This document shows positions 20,651 through 27,602 of a stretch of DNA of 64,000 bases, in pieces. Made by a program: the position numbers and the translations under genes. The notes under the pieces are model-generated. The model did no database searches. It was not told where the DNA came from and saw nothing but the letters and a program-made list of their open reading frames with translations. Source of the stretch: Candidatus Polarisedimenticolia bacterium (lineage in GTDB: Bacteria; Acidobacteriota; Polarisedimenticolia; Gp22-AA2). The stretch covers positions 124,001-188,000 of the forward strand of contig DASYUH010000056.1 of assembly GCA_036001465.1 (NCBI GenBank). Direction: 5' to 3'. Position 1 is the first letter of the stretch. Every line of letters starts with the position of its first letter.

Positions 20651-21464
20651 CGGCGGTCCCGTTCCCCTCGTGAGGCGGCGGGGTGGCCGCATCCGCCAGC
20701 ACGATCAGGATGTCCTCATGATGGTGGCTGCTGTAGGCGCGCACCAGGCGCAGCCTCACCACCTCGAGAAGCGCCAGAAAAGTCAGGATGCAGGCGACGC
20801 GATCGGAGAGCCCGAGGAAGAGCCGCCGGAAGTGGATGCGGCGCTCCCTCTGCATCGTGTCCATGAGCCAGTGGATCCTCTCCACCAGGGTGATCCGCTC
20901 GCGGCTGATCGGGGCCGCCTCGCTCCCGGTGCGGGACAGGATCTCCCGGAAGGCGCGCAGGAGCGCGAAGAGATCGGCGTCGATCCCCTGCTCGCCGGTG
21001 TACTCCGAAACGGCGGCGGACGGTCGGAAGTAGATCATCTCCATGACCGCTTCCCTTTCCTGGAGGTGCTCCGCGGCCACCCGCAGCACCTGTCCCCGCA
21101 CCGCCCCGTCGTCCGGCGGGCCCGCCTCCGAGCCGTCCGCCGCGGCAGCCAGCGCCTCCGGGTCCGGCGGCAGGAGGCGACGCGATTTCATGTGGATGAG
21201 CGTGGCCACGCCCACGACGTGATCCCCGGACGCCTCGGGATCGGCGCCCCTCGCCTGCGCAAGATACTCGTTGTACTGCCGGGCGATCTCGGCGATCGGG
21301 ATGGCGGTCACATCGATCGCCTCGGTGCGGATCAGGTGGAGGAGGAGATCGAGCGGCCCCTGGAAGGCGGGCAGGCGGACCTCACCGGGGCCGGCGGGAG
21401 AACCTCCCGATGGCGCCTCGGCAGGGGCCGTCGTCGCGTCCGGAGGATGAACGGTTTCGCTCAT
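20643..21464 (-). CDS. scpA: Segregation and condensation protein A
   Basis: A 273-residue kleisin subunit of the SMC complex. The N-terminal signature FQGPLDLLLHLIRTEAIDV begins near residue 35, with an extra Pro/Gly-rich lead of about 30 residues before it. The C-terminal winged-helix part (VACILTFLALLEVVRL) is near 220-240. The start was set to the ATG at 21464 because it overlaps the trpS stop (ATGA); the longer frame upstream is Arg/Pro-rich antisense-like sequence. ScpA bridges the two Smc heads and binds ScpB. Confidence 0.93.
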   Translation of the reverse strand: MSETVHPPDATTAPAEAPSGGSPAGPGEVRLPAFQGPLDLLLHLIRTEAIDVTAIPIAEIARQYNEYLAQARGADPEASGDHVVGVATLIHMKSRRLLPPDPEALAAAADGSEAGPPDDGAVRGQVLRVAAEHLQEREAVMEMIYFRPSAAVSEYTGEQGIDADLFALLRAFREILSRTGSEAAPISRERITLVERIHWLMDTMQRERRIHFRRLFLGLSDRVACILTFLALLEVVRLRLVRAYSSHHHEDILIVLADAATPPPHEGNGTADA

Positions 21465-22489
21465 CCGGACGCCCTCGTGTCGATCTTCATGGCCGTCCTC
21501 ACTCTGCTCATGGTCACCGCCGCCTCCGCGCGGGCGCGGCGCGCCCCGTCCTCGAGGACGGCGCGGACGCGCTCGCGGTCGTTCATGAGCCGGGCCCGGC
21601 GCTCCTGGATCGGGATCAGAACCGGCTCCAGGTGCCTCAGAAGATGGTTCTTGCAGTCGATACAGCCGATCCCCGCCCGCCGGCATTCCAGGTCAACCAG
21701 GTCGATTGTCGCCCGGTCCGAGAACGCCTTGTGCAGATCATAGACCGGACAGACGTCCGGATTGCCGGGGTCCTTGCGGGTTTTCCTCGCCGGGTCGGTG
21801 ACCATCTTCAGGATCTTCTGCCGGGTCTCCGGGAGCGGATCGCCCAGGTTCACGGCGTTGCCGTACGATTTGCTCATCTTGCGGCCATCCGTGCCTGGAA
21901 CCCTGGGTACGCGCGTCGTCAGGGCCTGGGGCTCCGGGAAGACCTCCCCGTACAACGAGTTGAAGCGCCGGGCAATCTCCCGGCAGAGCTCCAGGTGGGC
22001 CAGCTGGTCCTCTCCGACGGGCACCCTCTCCGCGCGGTAGATCAGGATGTCGGCCGCCTGCAGGACCGGGTAGCCGAGAAAACCGTAGTTCGTCAGGTCG
22101 CGATGCGTGATCTGCTGCTGCTGCTCCTTGTAGGTCGGGACCCTCTCCAGCCAGGCCACCGGCACGATCATCGAAAGCAGGAGGTGCAGCTCCGCGTGCT
22201 CCGGAACATGCGACTGCACGAAGATCGTGCAGCGGTCGGGATCGAGTCCGGCCGCCAGCCAGTCGATCGCCATGTCGAGGACATGGTCCTTGAGCGGCGA
22301 GGTGTCGGCGTATTCGCTCGTGAGGGCATGCCAGTCACAGATGGCGAAGAAGCAGTCGTGCGTGTCCTGCAAGCGGACCCAGTTCTCCAGGGCGCCGACC
22401 AGGTGCCCGATGTGCATCGGCCCGGTCGGCCGGAAGCCCGACAGGACACGCAGGCGCCTGCCGGTCGCCGGCTCTCCGGCGGCGCTCAA
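21461..22489 (-). CDS. trpS: Tryptophanyl-tRNA synthetase with a possible iron-sulfur cysteine motif
   Basis: A 342-residue class Ic aminoacyl-tRNA synthetase charging tRNA-Trp. The HIGH-type motif PMHIGHL is at residues 24-30 and the KMSKS loop at 204-208. Four cysteines near the anticodon-binding end, Cys247, Cys269, Cys276 and Cys279, have spacing C-x21-C-x6-C-x2-C. This closely resembles the C-x22-C-x6-C-x2-C motif of the 4Fe-4S-containing TrpRS of Thermotoga maritima, so this enzyme probably carries a cluster. It overlaps the small unknown gene upstream by 4 bases and scpA downstream by 4. Confidence 0.94.
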   Translation of the reverse strand: MSAAGEPATGRRLRVLSGFRPTGPMHIGHLVGALENWVRLQDTHDCFFAICDWHALTSEYADTSPLKDHVLDMAIDWLAAGLDPDRCTIFVQSHVPEHAELHLLLSMIVPVAWLERVPTYKEQQQQITHRDLTNYGFLGYPVLQAADILIYRAERVPVGEDQLAHLELCREIARRFNSLYGEVFPEPQALTTRVPRVPGTDGRKMSKSYGNAVNLGDPLPETRQKILKMVTDPARKTRKDPGNPDVCPVYDLHKAFSDRATIDLVDLECRRAGIGCIDCKNHLLRHLEPVLIPIQERRARLMNDRERVRAVLEDGARRARAEAAVTMSRVRTAMKIDTRASG

Positions 22490-22755
22490 GACGTCTTCCT
22501 GATCATCGCGTGGTGGATGATCTGCAATGCCGTCGTGATGCGGCCGAGCTTCCGTCCGCGCTTCTGGATGGCCTGGATATCCTCCGCGCCGGGCTGATCG
22601 GCGCGCGCCTCCTTCTGGAGCTTGTCCAGCTCGAAGGCAAGCTGTTTCATTTCGGAGGGTTCGAACTTCTTGAAGGTGTTGGCGTTGACCAGGATCAGCC
22701 CCTCGCCGATGTCGCGCGCCATCGCGTAGGCCGATCCCCCCATAAAGTTGCCCAT
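22486..22755 (-). CDS. Small conserved-looking protein, function unknown
   Basis: An 89-residue protein overlapping trpS by 4 bases, which implies coupled translation. The first 12 residues are Gly/Met-rich (MGNFMGGSAYAMA). The middle has an amphipathic helix (SEMKQLAFELDKLQKEAR) and the end is basic (GRKLGRITTALQIIHHAMIRK). There is no signal peptide or membrane helix. I do not recognise the family. It begins the trpS-scpA-scpB-rluB-hisC run. Confidence 0.65.
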   Translation of the reverse strand: MGNFMGGSAYAMARDIGEGLILVNANTFKKFEPSEMKQLAFELDKLQKEARADQPGAEDIQAIQKRGRKLGRITTALQIIHHAMIRKTS

Positions 22756-22798
22756 CCTGACTCCTCCATGACCGGGCGGTCCCGGCCGAATCCCCGGC

Positions 22799-24250
22799 CT
22801 AGCCGATGCCGTACTTCGGCCACTTGCTTTCGATCAAGGCCAGCGTCTCCCGCGTGTGGCGGATCTCCTCAGGCCACTCGCGGGCGAACCCCTCGGAGGG
22901 CCACTTGCGGGTGGCATCGACGCCCATGTGCGAGCCGTACTGCGGCAAGCGCGACGAGTGATCGAGGACGTCCACGGGACCCATCACGAACTCGATGTCC
23001 CTCTCCGGATCGATGTGATTGAGCGCCTTCCAGGTCGCCTGGCGCACGTCCTGCACGTCGACATCGTCGTCCACGACCAGGATCACCTTGCTGAACATGG
23101 CCTGGCCCATCCCCCAGATGGCATGCATGACCTTGCGCGCGTGGCCGGGGTATCGCTTGCGCAGGGACACCAGGATCAGGTTGTGGAAGATCCCCTCCGC
23201 CGGCATGTTGATGTCCACGATCTCCGGCAGCTGCCTCTTCATGATCGGCAGGAAGACCCGCTCGATCGCCTTGCCGATGTAATAGTCCTCCATGGGAGGC
23301 GGGCCGACAATGGTGGTCTGGTAGATCGGCTGACGGCGGCGCGTCAGGCAGGTCAGGTGGAAGACCGGGTAGTCGTCGGGAAGGGAGTAGTAGCCGGTGT
23401 GGTCGCCGAAGGGCCCCTCGCGGCGTCGTTCCGCCGGGTCCACGTACCCCTCCAGGATGATCTCCGCGGACGCCGGTACCTCCAGGTCCACGGTGACCCC
23501 CTTGACCATCGACACAGGCTCGCGCCTCACGAAACCGGCAAGAAACATCTCGTCGACATCGTCCGGCAGGGGGGCCGCCGCCGCGAACACCAGCGAGGGA
23601 TCGGCGCCGATGGCGCATGCGACCTGGAGCCTCCGGCCGCGCTCTTCGGCGCGCCGGTGGTGGTGCGCGCCGTGCTTGTGGATCTGCCAGTGCATCGCGG
23701 CCGTGGTGTCGTCGAAGACCTGCATCCGGTAGATCCCGCAGTTGCGTTTGCCGGTTTCCGGGTCGTGGGTGAACACCAGGGGCAGGGTGATGTAGCGTCC
23801 CGCGTCCTTGGGCCAGCACTTGATCGCCGGCAGGGCCAGGAGCGAGGGGCGATCGCGCTCGATCACGTCCTGGCAGGCCGCCTTCTTGACCACCACGGGA
23901 AACAGGTCCGCCAGGTCCTTCAGCTTGGGCAGCATCTTGATCTTGTCGAGGAAGGATGCAGGGGCCTTCCCTTCCAGAAGCGCGTCGACCCGCTCGCCGA
24001 ACGCATCGAGGGAATCGACCTCGAGGGCGATCTTCATTCTGGGAATCGAACCGAGGGCGTTGATCAGGACGGGGATATCGTGCCCCTCGGGCCGCTCGAA
24101 CAGCAGGGCGGGCCCTCCACCGGGAGACTTCGAGACGCGATCGGTCACCGCGCTGATCTCCAGGTCGACGCTGACCGGCTCGCGCACGCGCCGGAGCTCG
24201 CGGCGCGCCTCGAGCGCCTCGATGAAGGCCCGCAGGTCGGCATGTGGCAC
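22799..24250 (-). CDS. UbiD-family prenylated-FMN decarboxylase
   Basis: A 483-residue UbiD-type (de)carboxylase that uses prenylated FMN. The family signature EGPFGDHTGYYS lies near residue 282-293, with the catalytic Glu-Arg-Glu region around it. Other family stretches are KCWPKDAGRYIT, NCGIYRMQVFD and PSEGFAREWPEEI. The usual role is decarboxylating a hydroxybenzoate or a menaquinone precursor in quinone synthesis. No ubiX or other quinone gene is nearby, so the substrate is open. It starts 10 bases after the cNMP/FHA gene and is likely co-transcribed with it. Confidence 0.88.
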   Translation of the reverse strand: MPHADLRAFIEALEARRELRRVREPVSVDLEISAVTDRVSKSPGGGPALLFERPEGHDIPVLINALGSIPRMKIALEVDSLDAFGERVDALLEGKAPASFLDKIKMLPKLKDLADLFPVVVKKAACQDVIERDRPSLLALPAIKCWPKDAGRYITLPLVFTHDPETGKRNCGIYRMQVFDDTTAAMHWQIHKHGAHHHRRAEERGRRLQVACAIGADPSLVFAAAAPLPDDVDEMFLAGFVRREPVSMVKGVTVDLEVPASAEIILEGYVDPAERRREGPFGDHTGYYSLPDDYPVFHLTCLTRRRQPIYQTTIVGPPPMEDYYIGKAIERVFLPIMKRQLPEIVDINMPAEGIFHNLILVSLRKRYPGHARKVMHAIWGMGQAMFSKVILVVDDDVDVQDVRQATWKALNHIDPERDIEFVMGPVDVLDHSSRLPQYGSHMGVDATRKWPSEGFAREWPEEIRHTRETLALIESKWPKYGIG

Positions 24251-24260
24251 GCAGGGCTCC

Positions 24261-25154
24261 TCAGGCCTGGCCGGGGCCGGCAGGCCGGCGGGCCGGAGAT
24301 CGGGCCGAGGTCTTGAAGGTCAGGGACACCATCCCCAGCCCGACCTTGTCGCCGCTCACGATCGGCGCGGGCGTGCCCGTCGCGAGGCGCTGGCCGTTCA
24401 CGAAGGTGCCGTTCAGGGCGCCGACCTCCTCCGACAACAGAAAGGTGTCGTCCTTGAGCACGATGCGGGCGTGGCGGCGCGACACGGAGCGATTCATGTC
24501 GACCTGGGTCAGGTCGATCTCGGGACGCATCCCGGTCACCGGGTCGTACCGACCGATGAGCGACGTTTCGGTGGTGATCGGGAAGTGGCGCGAGCCGCCG
24601 TCGAGGACGAGGAGCGCCAGCGCCCCCTCGGGAACCTGGACCTCCGCGATCGGTTTCGGGGCCGCCTGCACGCCGTCCGCCGGGGGCGCTCCCGCCGCCG
24701 GGGGCGGGGCCTCGGACGGCTGATCCATGTCGACCGCCGCGACGCGGGCGGTCGGGGGCGCCTGCCGGCCGGACGCCGTCGCCCTCCCCAGGATCTCGAT
24801 CTTCCGGTTGGCCTCCTGCAGGCGGTTGCTCAGCTTGCGCAGCATGCGCACGGCGATCTCGATGTTGCCGCGGATCATTTTGTCGAACGTGGCGCTGTTG
24901 ATTTCGATCAGCTCGCAGGCGTCCAGGGCTTCGGCGGAGGCCGTCCTGGGCAGCCCTTCCAGGACCGCGATCTCCCCGAAAAAGTCTCCCTTCTCCATGA
25001 TGGCGAGCTCCTGCTTCACGCCCCCGAGAGCACGGAAGATGCGGACGACGCCCGACTGGACGACGAACATCTCCGTGCCGAGATCCCCCTCGACATAGAT
25101 CGTCTCCCCTTTCTTGCGCTTGACTGTGAACTCTTTGAAGGGATCGCCAGCCAT
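24261..25154 (-). CDS. Cyclic-nucleotide-binding domain plus FHA domain protein
   Basis: A 297-residue signalling protein. Residues about 8-115 are a cNMP-binding domain (KGETIYVEGD, GDFFGEIAVLEGLPRTASAEAL) without the Crp helix-turn-helix. A helix and a Pro/Ala-rich linker follow. Residues about 200-285 form an FHA domain with the phosphothreonine-binding core (TSLIGR, SRRHARI, GALNGTFVNGQRL). It probably links a nucleotide or redox signal to a phosphoprotein. The ATG at 25154 is preferred over 25217 because the promoter at 25201-25230 would start transcription near 25194. It is followed by ubiD. Confidence 0.85.
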   Translation of the reverse strand: MAGDPFKEFTVKRKKGETIYVEGDLGTEMFVVQSGVVRIFRALGGVKQELAIMEKGDFFGEIAVLEGLPRTASAEALDACELIEINSATFDKMIRGNIEIAVRMLRKLSNRLQEANRKIEILGRATASGRQAPPTARVAAVDMDQPSEAPPPAAGAPPADGVQAAPKPIAEVQVPEGALALLVLDGGSRHFPITTETSLIGRYDPVTGMRPEIDLTQVDMNRSVSRRHARIVLKDDTFLLSEEVGALNGTFVNGQRLATGTPAPIVSGDKVGLGMVSLTFKTSARSPARRPAGPGQA

Positions 25155-25200
25155 CGGATGTTTGTCCGGCCGCCATGGAGTGTTGGGCCGAGAGGCGGCG

Positions 25201-25230
25201 ATGATAATGGAAGGCAAAAGACTAAGTCAA
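25201..25230 (-). promoter_or_regulatory. Sigma-70-type promoter for the cNMP/FHA gene
   Basis: On the minus strand TTGACT (25225-25230), an 18-base spacer and TATCAT (25201-25206) are near consensus. It lies in the short divergent region between this gene and the M23 peptidase gene. Confidence 0.6.
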
Positions 25231-25256
25231 ACATTTGCCGCTACAATGCGAACCCG

Positions 25257-27590
25257 ATGCGGCCCTGGCTCAGAGTCCTGCGACACCGGCGCGGCCCACT
25301 TCTTCTCGTGGTGTGCGCCTCGCTCCTCCCCCTGGCCCCGGCCGGCGCGGCCCTCCTGTGGCCTCTGGAGATCCCGGGCGTGCTCCTCTCGACGTTCGGC
25401 GAGTACCGCTACGACCACCTGCACGCCGGCATCGATATCTCGACCCACGGCGGCACCGGTTACAGGGTCCGCGCCGCGGACGCCGGCGTGGTGTTCCGGC
25501 TCAAGGTGGAATGGCGCGGCTATGGCCGGGCGCTCTACCTGAGGCACCCGAACGGCCGGGTCAGCGTATACGGGCATCTCGAGAGATACGAGGACGCCGT
25601 GCTGAAGCTCGAGCGCCGGGTCGCGCGTCGCCAGGCGGAGGCGCATACGCGCTATCCCGGCGACATCTACCTCGACCCGCCCGTCCGGGTGCGCCGCGGC
25701 CAGATCATCGCCTATTCCGGGGAGTCGGGGGTGGGCCTGCCGCACCTCCATTTCGAGGTGCGCGATCGCGGTGACGCGCCGATGGACCCGTTCGACGCGG
25801 GCCTGCCATGGCCCAAAGACAGTCGGCCGCCGGTTCTGGAATCGCTCACCATTACCTCGGTCGCCCCCTCGACCTTCATCGACGGCGAGAAGCGGGAGGA
25901 GGTCTATCCCCTCCGGGCAGGGGGAGACGGGGCGCGGACGACGGGGCACCCGGTCCGGGTGAGCGGTCCCTTCGTCGCCGCCGTGCGCGCCTACGACCCG
26001 GCCGGCAGCAGCGGCCGCTCCGGCGTGCGCTGCGTCGACATGGCGATCGACGGAGGCGCGCGCTACCGCCTCGAGTTTCACTCATTCGGCTTCGGGCAGT
26101 TTCCGCAAGCGGGCCTGATCTATGACCATCGCACCAGCCGTCTGGGACCGGCCGCATTCACGTACCGCCTGGTCCGCCTTCCCGGAAATGAGTTGTCCCC
26201 CGCGACCGCTCCACCGGAGAGCCGGCCCGCCGCCGGCTACCCCGGAGCCCTCGATCTCGAGCCGGGCCCCCACATGATGGACGTCTCCGTCGTGGACAGC
26301 GCCGGCAATCGATCGCGCGCCCGCATCTGCATCCAGGTCGGCCACCCGGCCGCGGCCGAGAGCCTGGCATGGGACGAGGAAGATCCCGGCCACGCGTCGG
26401 TGATCGTCCGGTTCCCTGCCGGCGAACCGGCTCGACCGGCGACGACTCCGACCCGAGCGGGGGCCCCCGGATGTCCTCCCTCGCCGGCGCGAACGGTCGA
26501 GGGGGAGTTCTGGGACGACGAGCAGAACGACTTCAGAACGATGACCTGCAGCCAGGGGGAGGCCCGCTGCCGCCGTGACGCCGCCCCGGGGGCGCGGTCG
26601 CGTGCGGTGCGCGTGCGGGAGACGCGGGACGGCGTCCCCGGCCCGTGGCGCATCCTCGCCGGCCCTCCGGCGCGGCCCTTGAGTCCGCCCGACGAGCCGC
26701 CCCGGTTGGACGCTTGGCCCTCCTTCCTGGACATCCTGGCGCAGGCCGACATCCTGGCCAACCCCTCCCTTCGCCTCGTGGCCGGAACCGCCACGACCCC
26801 GGTTCTGCCTCTCACCTACCGCTCGGACCGGCTCTGGGGAGCGGCCGTCTCCTATGAGGAGATCGCCGGACGGTCGCCTCTCACGGTCGCAGGCGGCGAC
26901 CCAGGGCCCACCATCCCCCTGGTTCTGGACGTCCGCTGGGCCGGTGTGGATCGCCCGCTCCAGTACGAGGGACCCGGGTTCGCTCTGACCCTGCCGGCCG
27001 GCGCCAGGTTCTTCACAGGGCCGCTCGTGGTGCGGACCGAATCGATCGCCGGACCCGGACTGCTGCCGGCCGTCTCCGAGGCGGTCGATCTCCTTCCTGA
27101 CGGGGAGGCGCTCAAGGATCCGGCCACACTGGCGTTCGATCTCATCCCGGGAGCGGTGCCGCCGGAATCGCTCGGCATCTATCGCTATGATTCGGGCCGG
27201 GAGCGTTGGGGTTTCGAAGGGGGGGACATCGATGCCGGAGGGGCCCGCATCGCCCTTCGGTTCAGGCGCTACGGGCGGTTCGCCCTCCTGCAGGACGCTT
27301 CGCCTCCGGAGATACTCGAGGTGCGGCCGGCGCCTGGTTCGCGCGGCCTGCCGCGGCGGGTGGCCGTGCAGGCGCGCGTGGAGGACGAAGGGAAGGGGCT
27401 GAACTTCGACGGGGTGACGTTTGCGATCGACGGCCTTCCTCAGGACGCGGAGTTCGATCCCGATCGCGGCCTGGCCAAGGGCCTCGACCCGCGGAGCCTC
27501 CGGCCCGGCCGGCACCACATTCGTGTCGAAGCGACCGATCGCGCCGGCAACCGATCCGCCGTCGTGGAGGGGGACTTCGAGGTTCGCTAG
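25257..27590 (+). CDS. Exported M23 (LytM) peptidase with long C-terminal beta domains
   Basis: A 777-residue exported protein. Residues 1-31 look like a signal peptide ending near AGAA. The LytM peptidase follows, with both zinc-binding motifs intact: HLHAGIDIS near residue 60 and HLHFEV near 163, so catalysis on peptidoglycan cross-bridges is likely. The remaining 570 residues are beta-rich; the last 90 (EILEVRPAPGSRG ... ATDRAGNRSAVVEG) look like an Ig-like domain. The open frame extends 1.4 kb upstream, but that part is antisense to ubiD and the cNMP gene, so I start at the ATG at 25257. It converges on glnE with only 7 bases between stop codons. Confidence 0.88.
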   Translation: MRPWLRVLRHRRGPLLLVVCASLLPLAPAGAALLWPLEIPGVLLSTFGEYRYDHLHAGIDISTHGGTGYRVRAADAGVVFRLKVEWRGYGRALYLRHPNGRVSVYGHLERYEDAVLKLERRVARRQAEAHTRYPGDIYLDPPVRVRRGQIIAYSGESGVGLPHLHFEVRDRGDAPMDPFDAGLPWPKDSRPPVLESLTITSVAPSTFIDGEKREEVYPLRAGGDGARTTGHPVRVSGPFVAAVRAYDPAGSSGRSGVRCVDMAIDGGARYRLEFHSFGFGQFPQAGLIYDHRTSRLGPAAFTYRLVRLPGNELSPATAPPESRPAAGYPGALDLEPGPHMMDVSVVDSAGNRSRARICIQVGHPAAAESLAWDEEDPGHASVIVRFPAGEPARPATTPTRAGAPGCPPSPARTVEGEFWDDEQNDFRTMTCSQGEARCRRDAAPGARSRAVRVRETRDGVPGPWRILAGPPARPLSPPDEPPRLDAWPSFLDILAQADILANPSLRLVAGTATTPVLPLTYRSDRLWGAAVSYEEIAGRSPLTVAGGDPGPTIPLVLDVRWAGVDRPLQYEGPGFALTLPAGARFFTGPLVVRTESIAGPGLLPAVSEAVDLLPDGEALKDPATLAFDLIPGAVPPESLGIYRYDSGRERWGFEGGDIDAGGARIALRFRRYGRFALLQDASPPEILEVRPAPGSRGLPRRVAVQARVEDEGKGLNFDGVTFAIDGLPQDAEFDPDRGLAKGLDPRSLRPGRHHIRVEATDRAGNRSAVVEGDFEVR

Positions 27591-27602
27591 GAGGCTCCTA
27601 GC
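27586..27602. repeat. Inverted repeat carrying both stop codons of converging genes
   Basis: GCTAGGAG, one base, then CTCCTAGC form an 8-base perfect inverted repeat. The TAG that ends the M23 gene and the TAG that ends glnE on the other strand lie in the two arms. It could act as a short two-way hairpin, but no T-run follows, so a terminator function is unproven. Confidence 0.4.

Noticed and set aside
23808-25256. Upstream extension of the M23 peptidase frame
   Set aside because: This part is antisense to ubiD and the cNMP/FHA gene; the signal peptide begins at the ATG at 25257.
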